A DNA stretch of 64,000 nt from an uncultured Synechococcales cyanobacterium (GCA_903897715.1 CAIUCS010000056.1:1-64000), one strand, 5' to 3'. Shown: positions 9,320 through 19,321, numbered from the stretch's first letter. Made by a program: numbers and translations. The notes: generated by a model not told the origin, from the sequence alone.

Positions 9320-10486
9320 TTGATAAATCCCGTGTCTCCAACTTATGCCCTCGTTCATGAATGGCTGACTCCTAAAGCTACTGGAGGATCAGAATTAGTC
9401 GTACAAGAAATTTTAAAGCATATTCATGCTGACTTATATGCCTTAATTGATTTTGAGTCGAACAATCCTAAAAGCTACCTTTACAATCGCTCCATTGGAA
9501 CAACTTTTTTACAGAAATTTCCCTTTGCACGAAATGGAGTCCAAAAGTACTTACCACTATTACCTTTAGCTATTGAACAATTGGATCTACGGCAGTATGA
9601 CATAATATTGTCCTCTTCCCACCTGGTAGCCAAAGGGGTTTTAGCAAGTCCTTATCAGTTACATATTTGTTATTGTTACACTCCTATGCGTTATGCATGG
9701 GATTTAACATTTGAGTATTTAGAACATAGTTCCATCGGTCAAAACAAAATCAGTCGCATTAGTACGGGGGTGTTAGCCCGTTATTTTCTGCATCAGCTAC
9801 GGCAGTGGGATGTGGTTTCATCCAATCGGGTAGATCATTTTATTGCTATTTCTAGGCACACTGCTCATCGAATTTGGCGGTGTTATCGCCGCACCGCTGA
9901 TGTAATTTATCCGCCGGTAGAGGTGAGTCGATTTTCCCTACAGCCTCGAAAAGATGAGTTTTATCTGACCGTCTCTCGGCTGGTACGCTACAAAAAAGTA
10001 GACCTGATTGTGAAAGCATTTAATCAATTGGGGATACCCCTAGTTGTGATTGGTGGTGGACCTGAACAACAACGCTTACAAGAACTGGCTGCACCAAATG
10101 TACAAATTATGGGTTGGCAGCCTAATTCAGTTGTGGAAGACTATATGGGTAGGACTAAAGCATTTATTTTTGCAGCCTGTGAAGATTTTGGCATTGCACC
10201 GGTTGAAGCCCAAGCTTGTGGAACTCCCGTCATTGCCTATGGTAATGGTGGAGCTTTGGAAACAGTAGTGGACATTCGTCGTCATCCTGCTAGGGGAACA
10301 GGTTTATTCTTCCCTACCCAAACCACTGAAGCTTTGGTTGAAGCAGTTGAACAGTTTGAAAGTCACTATGCCCATTTCAGTCCTGAAGCCATCCGAATGA
10401 ATGCCGAACGGTTTGACTCTCATATTTTTACTGAGCAATATTTATCATTCATCGAAAAGGCACACAGTGACTTTTCCCGTCATTAG
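9320..10486 (+). CDS. GT4-family glycosyltransferase
   Basis: 388 residues with the GT-B fold of retaining glycosyltransferase family 4. The N-terminal domain has EWLTPKATGGSELVVQEI, the hinge LTVSRLVRYKKVDLIVKAF, and the C-terminal donor site EDFGIAPVEAQACGTPVIAYG, which contains the E-x7-E motif. It probably adds a sugar to a lipid-linked or extracellular polysaccharide precursor; donor and acceptor are unknown. No ATG exists in frame after the stop at 9293, so the start must be TTG at 9320 or GTG at 9332. Confidence 0.9.
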   Translation: MINPVSPTYALVHEWLTPKATGGSELVVQEILKHIHADLYALIDFESNNPKSYLYNRSIGTTFLQKFPFARNGVQKYLPLLPLAIEQLDLRQYDIILSSSHLVAKGVLASPYQLHICYCYTPMRYAWDLTFEYLEHSSIGQNKISRISTGVLARYFLHQLRQWDVVSSNRVDHFIAISRHTAHRIWRCYRRTADVIYPPVEVSRFSLQPRKDEFYLTVSRLVRYKKVDLIVKAFNQLGIPLVVIGGGPEQQRLQELAAPNVQIMGWQPNSVVEDYMGRTKAFIFAACEDFGIAPVEAQACGTPVIAYGNGGALETVVDIRRHPARGTGLFFPTQTTEALVEAVEQFESHYAHFSPEAIRMNAERFDSHIFTEQYLSFIEKAHSDFSRH

Positions 10487-10505
10487 ATAACCTAATTTCT
10501 TGGTA

Positions 10506-11561
10506 TTACGTTTTTTGGGGGGGTTCAAAAAAAATTTCGTCCCAATTAAGTTCATCTAAATTCAAGGAATTATGATGATCATCAATTGTTTCCCCTGGGT
10601 TTCTATTGAGTTCCATAGGGGAACCTGCTTGAACTGGTGGGAGGTTAAGGGTGGCTAAATCAGTTGGGTTTGCATCTGTTTTAATGGGCGGATCCGAGCC
10701 AAAGAGGGTTGAAAACTGTATATTATCAGAAAGTCCAACCTCAAGCATGGGTAAAGTTTCAGGTTTAAAGGTTAGCGAACTGGTACTGGTAAATTGTGAG
10801 TCGGTGACGTTTTCTTGAAAGGTTTTTGGATCATCAAATAGCTCTGCTGGAAAGTCTATGATTTCAGGATCAACCGTTAAACTAGTTTGGGGAAGGGCAT
10901 CAGAACTAATAGATGGATCCTCCAAGGGCTGATTGTTTTCAGTCATCCATTGCTTCGGTTGAATATCTCCTAAGTCAACCGAGTCCCCCCATAACCGACC
11001 AGAAGTAGGAGCAATCCCGTCTTCAACCAATGCAGATGAAGAATTTGAGATCCTCACTAAGGGGGGGGATATGATGGTGGATCCTGATGGCGACGGGGTT
11101 TCAGGTTGTTGTGCAAAGGGAACAGTACTGGGGAATTCTTCAGTTTCTGTTGTCATTGGATCATCGTTTACATCTGAAGCTGTAGTATCCATCAGAAAGC
11201 CAAATAACTCTTTCAAGGCTCCTAAATTTTGATGAATAATTGCTTGCCCTCGCTTGACCTGATTGAGGTGAAATTCTCGTAATTCATCATATGTTTTATC
11301 CCGAATAAACCGACTTCCAATTTGATTGTCAATCTTTCCATTCACAATATTGATCCGAGTATGCATCCGATGGCTGGGGTCAACATGGCTGGGGTCAACA
11401 TTGTGGGCACTGGATGGCTTCTCTTCACTATGGTCAGCCATCGCAACCCAGGTAGTTATTTCCAATTCAATTGCTTCGCCAAGAGCAGTCTTGATGGCTT
11501 CCCCTATGCTGTTGAGATTACCTAACTGCATTGCGTGCTGGAAATCATGACTAGCTGTCAT
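10506..11561 (-). CDS. Unnamed protein, paralogue of 11788-12225 with long acidic tail
   Basis: 351 residues. The first ~120 align along their length with the 145-residue protein encoded just upstream: LGNLNSIGEAIKTALGEAIELEITTWV, then RMHTRINIVNGKIDNQIGSRF, then ELREFHLNQVKRGQAIIHQN. The DGD of the relatives is NGK here (74-76). The remaining ~230 residues are Ser/Pro/Asp-rich, apparently disordered, ending in the acidic-aromatic LNLDELNWDEIFFEPP. A 12-base tandem duplication gives VDPSHVDPSH at 55-64. Both genes face the same way, 226 bases apart, consistent with tandem duplication. Function unknown. Confidence 0.7.
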   Translation of the reverse strand: MTASHDFQHAMQLGNLNSIGEAIKTALGEAIELEITTWVAMADHSEEKPSSAHNVDPSHVDPSHRMHTRINIVNGKIDNQIGSRFIRDKTYDELREFHLNQVKRGQAIIHQNLGALKELFGFLMDTTASDVNDDPMTTETEEFPSTVPFAQQPETPSPSGSTIISPPLVRISNSSSALVEDGIAPTSGRLWGDSVDLGDIQPKQWMTENNQPLEDPSISSDALPQTSLTVDPEIIDFPAELFDDPKTFQENVTDSQFTSTSSLTFKPETLPMLEVGLSDNIQFSTLFGSDPPIKTDANPTDLATLNLPPVQAGSPMELNRNPGETIDDHHNSLNLDELNWDEIFFEPPQKT

Positions 11562-11787
11562 AGGATGATCCTTAAATTAAATGGAATAAAATTTTGATCT
11601 AGATGATTTGAAAATCAGAGAAGGAGAAGACAATGAACTAACATATGGACTGACTATTTAATCTTTGTACCCTGGGTTTCAATATTAATGGGTTTTATCG
11701 AAATACATTCCTTATATTCGTAATCCAAAAACTAATGGTGATAGTCAAGGTAAGTACAGACATTTTATGGGTTCTTACCCTTAGTGA

Positions 11788-12225
11788 CTAGGGGGGTGTT
11801 TGTGAAGCCTTTCCTGGGGCGATCGCCTTTGGCAACGAGCTAGCAGGTAAGCTGGTCGATTGAGATAGTTGCTTCAGGGAGCCGAGCAATATCGTAAATA
11901 ATTGCTTTAAGCTTTCCAAATTCTGTTGCAGGATGGCATGACCATCTTCTACTTGTTGTAAATGAAATTTCCGCAATTCAGTATAGGGACCATCCCCGAC
12001 AAACAGACTACCAACTTCGTTCTCAATATCCCCATCTAAAATATTAATCCGGGTTTTCATCCGATATCCTGGCAAGCTCTCATCAATTGGTGAAGTTCTA
12101 GTTTCGTCCTCAGGGGAAACCCAAGTTGTAATCTTTAGTTCAATTGCTTCACTCAGGGCTATTTTTAGGGCGTCGCCAATGTTGCCAATTTTAAGTTGTT
12201 CCTTAAAGTCATCACTAGATGTCAT
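11788..12225 (-). CDS. Unnamed protein of the DGD[VI]-motif family
   Basis: 145 residues, not recognised. An N-terminal helix (IGNIGDALKIALSEAIELKITTWV) precedes a strand-rich middle with KTRINILDGDIENEVGSLF (DGD at 64-66) and a long helix (ELRKFHLQQVEDGHAILQQNLESLKQLFTILLGSL). It is paralogous to 10506-11561 and shares both the N-terminal pattern and the DGD segment with 1615-2298. No signal peptide or transmembrane helix. Function unknown. Confidence 0.7.
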   Translation of the reverse strand: MTSSDDFKEQLKIGNIGDALKIALSEAIELKITTWVSPEDETRTSPIDESLPGYRMKTRINILDGDIENEVGSLFVGDGPYTELRKFHLQQVEDGHAILQQNLESLKQLFTILLGSLKQLSQSTSLPASSLPKAIAPGKASQTPP

Positions 12226-12372
12226 CTCGACTATCCTCGTTTATGCCCAATGTTGAATTTAAATTTTATTATAGTCTAGGTTGAATACTATGGCAGTGGT
12301 TTTCCATGGCTTAAGCTCAAATTTGTCTTGGCAATTAGTGATCACTACCTCCAAACTCACCCTAAAAAACTT

Positions 12373-12440
12373 GGTAGTCCTCAACAAGTAAGGATAGAAA
12401 TTGGTTGGGAGTTAGAAGGGCTTCATCCCCATTGATCATG
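12373..12440 (+). repeat. Family B repeat, truncated copy 2
   Basis: GGTAGTCCTCAACAAGTAAGGAT followed by AAATTGGTTGGGAG matches the left half of the 44183-44278 copy; the right half is lost. It lies just downstream of the stop of the OmpA-like gene. Confidence 0.65.
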
Positions 12441-12444
12441 GCTT

Positions 12445-13485
12445 TCAACTCTCTTCAGCTGATATTTCAATTCGTCGATTCCGTTGACGGTTTGATGAGT
12501 TGGTGTTGGGGGCTAATGGGTGATTAGCACCATGACCAACCACAACCATCCGATACTGACCTTGAAGAACTTTAGCAAGGTGATGGCGAATCAATTCAGC
12601 CTGTTGCAAAGAAATGTCACGGTTTTGTACAGGGGTGCCACTATTATCAGTATGGCCGTTGATTACGATTACTTGGTTCTTGTATGGAAGTAAGTTAGGC
12701 AACACACTTTCTAATATGAATGGACCAGAAGGACTTAATGTGGCTTGGGAATCTGTAAATAAAGCGTCACTGGGCAGAGTAATTAACAAAGGTTGATGGG
12801 GGGCAAATGAATAGGTTTTAACTTGGACTGAGGTACTTGTAGTTCTGACATCCAAGTCAGTGGGTGATGATTCAGATGTATTTTCTGACTCAGATTGGAG
12901 ACGAGTCTCCAGTGTGTTCATTTGCTGAATAAGGCGACTCAATTCAGACTGTACTGTGTTGAGTTCATTCCCTAATCTTTTCTGCTGGTCACTCATGGAT
13001 GATTTGGGGGGTGGGGGAGGAATGGAGAGGTCTGGGGTGGTCACAATTCTTTTAGGAAGCATGGATTGAGAATCGCCGCTTAATGTTTTGCCAACCATAG
13101 CAATTCTGGGGGGAATAGTTTGTATGATTTTAATTGCTGTTCCAAACTGGCGTACTAAAACTTCTGAGTAGGGTAACTTGGGGTTGGGATCAGGAAAGAA
13201 GTGGGCGATCGCCATACCTGTTAATACTGCTAAGAATGCCGCACCACTCAACAAGGTTAACCGACTAAGATAAGCTAGACCAGTGAGGCATCGCTTGATT
13301 AATCTTTTTCGATAGCGTTTAGAACGATACCGCTGAACAACAGAAGGGGTGGGAGAGATGGGAGTAGAGGAAGCTTGGGTGGGTTTGGACGAATAAAACC
13401 GGTTTACCCTAACAGCTTCTACCTTTTGGGGTGGAGATGGAAGGGGTAAGTTGGGTTGTTGAGGGGAAGGACTCGCAGATGGCAT
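12445..13485 (-). CDS. OmpA-like C-terminal (peptidoglycan-binding) membrane protein
   Basis: 346 residues from the ATG at 13485; an in-frame extension to 13539 lacks a good start. Pro-rich N-terminus, basic cluster (RYRSKRYRKRLIKR), one transmembrane helix (LTLLSGAAFLAVLTGMAIAHFF), then a coiled coil (QQKRLGNELNTVQSELSRLIQQ). The C-terminal ~120 residues form an OmpA/MotB domain with VINGHTDNSG and NRQRNRRIEI, the elements that bind diaminopimelate in peptidoglycan. It probably anchors a membrane structure to the wall. Bases 13486-13802 upstream hold no gene that I can see. Confidence 0.85.
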   Translation of the reverse strand: MPSASPSPQQPNLPLPSPPQKVEAVRVNRFYSSKPTQASSTPISPTPSVVQRYRSKRYRKRLIKRCLTGLAYLSRLTLLSGAAFLAVLTGMAIAHFFPDPNPKLPYSEVLVRQFGTAIKIIQTIPPRIAMVGKTLSGDSQSMLPKRIVTTPDLSIPPPPPKSSMSDQQKRLGNELNTVQSELSRLIQQMNTLETRLQSESENTSESSPTDLDVRTTSTSVQVKTYSFAPHQPLLITLPSDALFTDSQATLSPSGPFILESVLPNLLPYKNQVIVINGHTDNSGTPVQNRDISLQQAELIRHHLAKVLQGQYRMVVVGHGANHPLAPNTNSSNRQRNRRIEISAEES

Positions 13486-13802
13486 TGTTTTAAAATAAAT
13501 AGACTCGTTATTTTGAAAGTTCAACAACAAGATTAACAATTTCTAAACGATGACTACTCTCGTTCAATAACTGGGTTGCCTCTACTCCACAGCCTTATAC
13601 ACTATACATTCCCTCCAGAGGAAAGGTAAAACCATAACCATTGGCTCGTTCTAACGATTGATTTTAATTTTAGTATACGTTCAATCCTAATTGAGAGATT
13701 CATTCCATCTCTGGTTGAGAAAATTATCAAATCTTCGTCATTTAGATTTAAAATTTGACCAATCCCCCTTCCGCTCCAGTCAATAATTAACTTGGTTTAT
13801 CT

Positions 13803-15392
13803 ATGAGTAATGGTTACGTCGCCCTTGTTTTACATGCCCATCTCCCCTTTGTCCGTCATCCTGAAAGCAATTATGTGCTCGAAGAAGAATGGCTTTATGA
13901 GGCAATTACTGAAACTTACATCCCTTTGCTCTGGATGTTTGAAGGATTGAAGCGGGACGGCATTGACTTTAAAATTACTATGAGCATGACTCCTCCTTTG
14001 GTGTCAATGCTATGTGACCCCTTGCTTCAGGATCGGTATGATGCCCATCTTGCTCAATTAGAAGAATTAGCAGAGATGGAAACAGAACGTCACACCCATA
14101 ACGGACACTTGCGGTATTTAGCTGAATTTTATGCCAATGAGTTTAACCGAGTACGACAAACGTGGGAAAACTGCGATCGCAATTTAGTCAACGCTTTCAA
14201 GGGTTTTCTGGATAGTAATAATCTGGAAATTATCACCTGCGGTGCCACCCATGGATATTTACCACTGATGAAAATTCATCCCCAGGCGGTTTGGGCACAA
14301 ATTCAAGTGGCTTGTGAGCATTATGAACAAACATTTGGACGACCTCCAAAAGGGATCTGGCTTCCTGAGTGTGCCTATTACGAGGGACTGGAACGGATGC
14401 TGGCGGATGCCGGGTTGCGTTATTTCTTAACTGACGGTCATGGCATTTTATATGCCCGTCCCCGCCCTCGATTTGGCACCTATGCCCCAATCTTTACTGA
14501 AACTGGGGTAGCTGCTTTTGGGCGTGATCACGAATCTTCTCAACAAGTCTGGTCTTCTGAGGTGGGGTATCCTGGTGCTGTTGAATATCGGGAATTCTAT
14601 AAAGACTTGGGATGGGAAGCTGACTATGATTATATCAAGCCCTACATTATGCCCAACGGACAGCGTAAAAATACGGGGATTAAATATCACAAAATTACAG
14701 GTAAGGGGTTGGGCTTGTCAGACAAGGCGTTATATGACCCCTACTGGGCTCGGGAAAAAGCAGCCGAACATGCAAGTAACTTTATGTATAACCGGCAGCA
14801 ACAAGTTCAACACCTCCATGGAATGATGCAACGCCCGCCAATTATTGTTTCACCCTATGATGCTGAATTATTTGGTCACTGGTGGTATGAGGGACCATGG
14901 TTTCTAGATTACTTATTTCGTAAATCATGGTATGACCAAGATACTTTTCAGATGACCCATCTAGCTGATTATTTGAAACATCATCCCACCCAGCAAGTCT
15001 GTCGTCCGTCTCAGTCTAGTTGGGGTTATAAGGGTTTCCATGAGTATTGGTTAAACCAAACTAACGCCTGGATCTATCCCCACTTACATAAAATTACGGA
15101 ACGAATGATTCAATTGTCTCATCGTGAACCAACAGATTTATTGGAATGGCGAGCTTTGAATCAGGCAGCGCGGGAGGTACTGTTGGCACAGTCTTCTGAC
15201 TGGGCATTTATTATGCGAACCGGAACCATGGTGCCCTATGCAGTTAGACGGACAAAAAGCCATGTTATGAGGTTCAATAAACTTTTTGAAGATATTGTAG
15301 CTGAAAAAATTGATGCTGGATGGTTAGAGAAAATTGAAACCATGGATAACATTTTTCCCAAAATCAATTATCAGGTTTACCGACCTCTTTAA
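13803..15392 (+). CDS. GH57 1,4-alpha-glucan branching enzyme
   Basis: 529 residues, the length of GH57 branching enzymes. Starts with the GH57 motif VLHAHLPFVRHPE. The catalytic nucleophile is E189 in IWLPECAY, and the acid is D353 in SPYDAELFGHWWYEGP. A DUF1957-like C-terminal part follows (QSSWGYKGFHEYWLNQTNAWIYP). The family forms alpha-1,6 branches in glycogen. It stands alone on its strand, not next to other glycogen genes, and could complement a GH13-type enzyme encoded elsewhere. Confidence 0.92.
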   Translation: MSNGYVALVLHAHLPFVRHPESNYVLEEEWLYEAITETYIPLLWMFEGLKRDGIDFKITMSMTPPLVSMLCDPLLQDRYDAHLAQLEELAEMETERHTHNGHLRYLAEFYANEFNRVRQTWENCDRNLVNAFKGFLDSNNLEIITCGATHGYLPLMKIHPQAVWAQIQVACEHYEQTFGRPPKGIWLPECAYYEGLERMLADAGLRYFLTDGHGILYARPRPRFGTYAPIFTETGVAAFGRDHESSQQVWSSEVGYPGAVEYREFYKDLGWEADYDYIKPYIMPNGQRKNTGIKYHKITGKGLGLSDKALYDPYWAREKAAEHASNFMYNRQQQVQHLHGMMQRPPIIVSPYDAELFGHWWYEGPWFLDYLFRKSWYDQDTFQMTHLADYLKHHPTQQVCRPSQSSWGYKGFHEYWLNQTNAWIYPHLHKITERMIQLSHREPTDLLEWRALNQAAREVLLAQSSDWAFIMRTGTMVPYAVRRTKSHVMRFNKLFEDIVAEKIDAGWLEKIETMDNIFPKINYQVYRPL

Positions 15393-15489
15393 CTCAACCG
15401 GATTCAATCCTTAGGAACGTGGATTTTTTAATCTGTAATTTTACAGGTCAAAATGTCCCCCCTAAGGGAGTATGAAAAGCTAATAGATT

Positions 15490-16434
15490 ATGCTAAAATT
15501 TGCTCAAAAATTTGGGGGTTACTTAAGATTGCCGATGGTTAGACCACACCTATACTCTAGTTTTTATCCGCTTATGTTGGTTGGCAGTTTATCGGTGACT
15601 GTCTTAGGGGAACTGGCAGGTTTAAGTACCGTGAATCTCGCTTCAGCAAAGATTATGATACCCCCATCCCTATCCCTTAATCAATCTTCAGTTCACAATC
15701 CATCCCCATTCTCCAATCAATTTTTGATTTCACAAAGTGCGGATGATTATTTTTCTAGTGGACTGGAGAAATATGAGCAGGGTGACCTCTCCGGGGCGAT
15801 CGCCGATTATACCCAAGCTATTCGCCTTAAACCCAATTACGCCGATGCTTACTACAATCGAGGTATCGTCAAAAGTGACATTGAAGATTTAACTGGAGCA
15901 ATTGTTGATTATTCTGAAGCCATACGGCTCAAACCAAGTTACCCTGAGGCTTTTCTCAATCGGGGAAATGTTAAAGATGATTTAGGAGATATCAATGGAG
16001 CAATTCGTGATTATAGCCAAGCTATTCGGATCAAACCTGACTATGGGATTGCTTACTATAATCGCGGCATTTCTCAAAATAAACTAAAAAAATCTAGAGC
16101 CGCCCTCGCTGACTACAATGAAGCCATCCGTCTGGATCCTGAGTATGTGAATGCTTACTACAATCGAGGCATTGTGAAAGACGAATTGAGAGACTATAAG
16201 GGGGCGATCGCTGACTACAGTGAAGCCATCCGTCTGGATCCTGAGTATGCGAATGCCTACTACAATCGGGGTAATGCTTACGAATTACTCAAAGATACCG
16301 CAAAAGCAATTGCAGACTTTCAAATCGCGGCATTACTGTATAGGAAAAATGGGGATACCACTTGGCTCAATAAGTCCCGACAACGGATCCAATCGTTAGA
16401 ACAAAATGCTACTCAAAGCCCGAAAAAGAAGTGA
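15490..16434 (+). CDS. TPR-repeat protein with N-terminal signal/anchor
   Basis: 314 residues. A hydrophobic segment at about 25-45 (PLMLVGSLSVTVLGELAGL) suggests export or a membrane anchor. From residue ~85 there are six 34-residue TPR units with the consensus GAIADYxEAIRLxPxYxxAYYNRG. Units 4 and 5 are nearly identical in DNA (about 16128-16165 versus 16230-16267), a recent duplication. HIP1 octamers lie inside the GAIADY codons of two units. TPR arrays act as protein-binding scaffolds; the partner is unknown. psaD follows 112 bases later. Confidence 0.85.
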   Translation: MLKFAQKFGGYLRLPMVRPHLYSSFYPLMLVGSLSVTVLGELAGLSTVNLASAKIMIPPSLSLNQSSVHNPSPFSNQFLISQSADDYFSSGLEKYEQGDLSGAIADYTQAIRLKPNYADAYYNRGIVKSDIEDLTGAIVDYSEAIRLKPSYPEAFLNRGNVKDDLGDINGAIRDYSQAIRIKPDYGIAYYNRGISQNKLKKSRAALADYNEAIRLDPEYVNAYYNRGIVKDELRDYKGAIADYSEAIRLDPEYANAYYNRGNAYELLKDTAKAIADFQIAALLYRKNGDTTWLNKSRQRIQSLEQNATQSPKKK

Positions 16435-16546
16435 TGATCAACTAATCTGAAGAACTGTAACGGTTATTCAAAAAATACTCAGACTTGTACATTGGCAATG
16501 ATAGGATTTTCTCAAAACAGGTTTATAAAATGTCGAGAAAAAGCAA

Positions 16547-16978
16547 ATGACACAACCTTTGACTGGACAGGCTCCCTACTTTGGTGGTAGCACCGGTGGC
16601 TTATTGACTGCGGCTGATATTGAAGAAAAGTACGCCATTACTTGGACAAGTTCCAAGGAACAAGTGTTTGAATTACCCACTGGTGGTGCTGCCATTATGC
16701 GTGCAGGTGAAAACCTCCTTTACCTAGCTCGTAAAGAACAGTGTTTAGCGTTAGGTACCCAACTTCGGACTAAGTTTAAGCCGAGAATCGAAGATTATAA
16801 AATCTATCGCGTTTTCCCAAATGGAGACATTCAATTTCTCCATCCTGCCGATGGTGTCTTTCCTGAAAAGGTAAACGCAGGAAGGGTTGCAGTGGGAACT
16901 AAAAATCGGAATATTGGAGCCAATGTGGAACCTGCTAAAATCAAATTTAGCGGCAAGGCTGCTTATGATTTAGATTAA
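16547..16978 (+). CDS. psaD: Photosystem I subunit II
   Basis: 143 residues, the family length, with typical PsaD sequence throughout ([69 protein letters not shown]). PsaD sits on the stromal side of photosystem I and provides the docking site for ferredoxin. The leader contains TTTATAAAATG about 20 bases before the start, which may be part of a promoter. Monocistronic by context. Confidence 0.98.
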   Translation: MTQPLTGQAPYFGGSTGGLLTAADIEEKYAITWTSSKEQVFELPTGGAAIMRAGENLLYLARKEQCLALGTQLRTKFKPRIEDYKIYRVFPNGDIQFLHPADGVFPEKVNAGRVAVGTKNRNIGANVEPAKIKFSGKAAYDLD

Positions 16979-17084
16979 GAGGTCGTTTTCTTTAACCATG
17001 ACCCCTGGTATGGGGTGAAGCATGGTCTACGGTTTATGTAAGGAGCGGTCCCCTGCCAAGTATTAAACGATGATTTCCGGGTAG

Positions 17085-17134
17085 TAGTCAAAAGGGTTGG
17101 AGTGCCATCTACCTGGCTCAAATCCTTTTGACTA
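17085..17134 (+). terminator. Long hairpin downstream of psaD
   Basis: TAGTCAAAAGG (17085-17095) pairs with CCTTTTGACTA (17124-17134). The loop region can fold further (GAGTGCCA against TGGCTC). There is no T-run after it, but it lies between convergent genes and is the best terminator candidate for psaD and for the gene on the other strand. Confidence 0.6.
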
Positions 17135-17179
17135 TTACCAATGGTAAGTTAGAATTGACCAACGTCCCCATTGTGACTC

Positions 17180-17839
17180 TCATTGAATTGACTCATGGTC
17201 TATACCTTCCAGACTATAAGCTAATTTTTCAGCGATGGCTGTGACCCAGCTTTCATCCTGTTGCGAATAACTGCGGGGAGCATTGGCGCCCAATATTAGC
17301 ACACCGCGATCGCCCACAGGTTGACAAATCACTCCCTGGGTATTTTCTGGTAAATAATCAAACTCAATGCGTCCAGGATATAGCTTTAAATCAACCAAAT
17401 AAGTCGGCATTTTTTTAGTTAACACTCGGTTCAAGATAGGACCAAGCTTTACCGTTGCAGTTGATCCAAGTACCCCTCGGCGCAACAAAACTCGTTGGTC
17501 GTACCATAATAATAAAGTCCGTGTGGCTGTATTGGTTAATAATAAACGGGATGCCCAGGCAAGTTCGTTAGCAAGACTTTGGGGCAAATCCTTTGCCAAC
17601 TCAAATCCTTCGTTCCCCTGAAGGATTACACTCTCCGGCGATCGGGGTTGTACTCTTTGCCACAGGAGACCCGTAAGCACTAACAAAGCAGCTAAAATCA
17701 CTCCTAATACATCTGACCGAGATTGACTTTCGGTGAGGTCAGTGGTTAGGAGCCGATTGACCAATAATAGACTACCACCTAAACTGCCCACCACTAAGGG
17801 CAGTAGACGAAGAACAGAATTGGTATCGTTCTTAACCAT
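17180..17839 (-). CDS. Cofactor assembly of complex C subunit B (CCB2/CCB4-like)
   Basis: 219 residues. Two N-terminal membrane helices (LRLLPLVVGSLGGSLLLVNRLL and VLGVILAALLVLTGLLW), then a soluble domain with LLLTNTATRTLLLWYDQRVLLRRG and GVICQPVGDRGVLILGANAPRSYSQQDE, resembling a GAF-like fold. This pattern fits the cyanobacterial relatives of plant CCB2/CCB4, which help attach heme ci to cytochrome b6. Assignment rests on remembered family sequence, so the exact name is moderately certain. Confidence 0.75.
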   Translation of the reverse strand: MVKNDTNSVLRLLPLVVGSLGGSLLLVNRLLTTDLTESQSRSDVLGVILAALLVLTGLLWQRVQPRSPESVILQGNEGFELAKDLPQSLANELAWASRLLLTNTATRTLLLWYDQRVLLRRGVLGSTATVKLGPILNRVLTKKMPTYLVDLKLYPGRIEFDYLPENTQGVICQPVGDRGVLILGANAPRSYSQQDESWVTAIAEKLAYSLEGIDHESIQ

Positions 17840-17933
17840 GGAAATTAACGTTTAGACAATGGACTGACAAGATAATCTGAGAAATAAGGAAACTGCCCTC
17901 CACCCGAATCAATCCAAGATAAACCAGAACCAT

Positions 17934-18935
17934 TCAAATCGGTAAAACACCGCGGCGAACTTGGATTAACCGGTTATCAACTTGTTGTAATATTCGTTGC
18001 CATACCTGATAACCTTGATGATTTAGGTGTAGCCCATCGGTGGTAAGTTCCTGTCGCAGCAGCCCTTCTCCGTCTAAAAAATCTATGGTTAAATCCAAAA
18101 ATTGAACCCCCTCTGAACGGGCAATGACAGCTAATTCTTGATTTAACCGACCAATTCGATCCGTTGGCAAGGTAGCAAATCGAGTTGGTAGGATTGATTG
18201 TATCACAATTTGGGCATCGGGGTGTTGGGATCGAAGTTGGCGAATGACCTCATTCAGGTTCGTTTGAACACTGAGGTCAGTGGATCCTCGACGAAGATCA
18301 TTAATACCTGCCATGACATAAATTACCTCTGGACGGGTATTGGCAAACAATGAAATTCGCCGTAGTAGCCCGGATGTGGTATCCCCTGAAATACCCTGGT
18401 TTAGCCACAGGGTTCCTTCAGGAAGCCCATTGGTAGGCAACCATAGACTTAGGGAATCCCCAAGAACTATCCCTAAACGACGATTTCCATCTCCTGTTGC
18501 GATGAATTCAGCTTCTTGTTTTAATAGACTAATCCATTCATTGTAATTAGGCTGTCCAGATGTATTCAGCCATGCTGATTCAAAGCTGTTGGGTGGAAAT
18601 TGGGTGTAGATATAACCTGACTGTAACGCTGCTAATCGTTGCCGATAGAGTTGTCCCCCAGTTCGTGGACGATTGAAGGCATCGGAGAAAAAAGTAGCCT
18701 CGACTTTTCTGGCAATCTTCCTCCGTTGTAAAAACGGCAGATAGTTACCTGAGTCAGGGGGAAAACCATCGGGGTTGGCAGACATGTTCCAATGTTGATT
18801 TCTAGAACTGGGCTTGGGGGTTGAAGTGAATGGAACTGAAAAATCAATACCCGGAGTACTGGGCGATGGAATAGTTATGGACGTGGGAGCTTGGGTAATG
18901 AGTCCAAGGGTCAACATACATACATTAGTCAACAT
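17934..18935 (-). CDS. SGNH/GDSL-family hydrolase
   Basis: 333 residues. A short hydrophobic start precedes a Pro/Ser-rich linker. The catalytic domain shows the four SGNH blocks: GIVLGDSLSLW (Ser), NQGISGDTTSGL (Gly), VMAGINDLRRG (Asn) and TDGLHLNHQGYQVW (Asp/His). Such enzymes are esterases or lipases, some acting on acyl or acetyl groups of polysaccharides or lipids; the substrate is unknown. Probably exported, but the signal peptide is weak. Confidence 0.85.
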   Translation of the reverse strand: MLTNVCMLTLGLITQAPTSITIPSPSTPGIDFSVPFTSTPKPSSRNQHWNMSANPDGFPPDSGNYLPFLQRRKIARKVEATFFSDAFNRPRTGGQLYRQRLAALQSGYIYTQFPPNSFESAWLNTSGQPNYNEWISLLKQEAEFIATGDGNRRLGIVLGDSLSLWLPTNGLPEGTLWLNQGISGDTTSGLLRRISLFANTRPEVIYVMAGINDLRRGSTDLSVQTNLNEVIRQLRSQHPDAQIVIQSILPTRFATLPTDRIGRLNQELAVIARSEGVQFLDLTIDFLDGEGLLRQELTTDGLHLNHQGYQVWQRILQQVDNRLIQVRRGVLPI

Positions 18936-19321
18936 ACAAGAATCTAATACTGATTACCAAAAATAATGGATTTAAAACTCTGCCCTTTAGAGCATCAGAA
19001 ACTATATTAGGAATAAGTCGTCGGGGCATCTACCTTTAGGTTAGGTAACGTAACATTGGCTGCCCCTGCGATCACCCTTTGACCCTTAATTCCCTAAGCT
19101 TTAGCCAAAGGAGTATGTCAAATTCTTCTAATAGCCTTACTATTAAGGATAATAGGAATTATTGGGTTTAGGTTAAGTGGCAGTAAAGAACGTGTCCACT
19201 AAAAGGTTTAAAATTGTTGTAAAAATATAGATAATAAAATTGAACACCTCGATACAAACGGAATAGATTACAGTGATGTAAGGTATGGAGAATAATTGTT
19301 TAAGGGAAAAAATAGATCCTT
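18936..19321. other. Divergent intergenic region upstream of dxs
   Basis: 386 bases between the SGNH hydrolase and dxs starts. AT-rich, no supportable gene, no tRNA-like fold and none of the repeat families. It presumably carries promoters for both genes, but I cannot point to a specific one. Confidence 0.5.
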
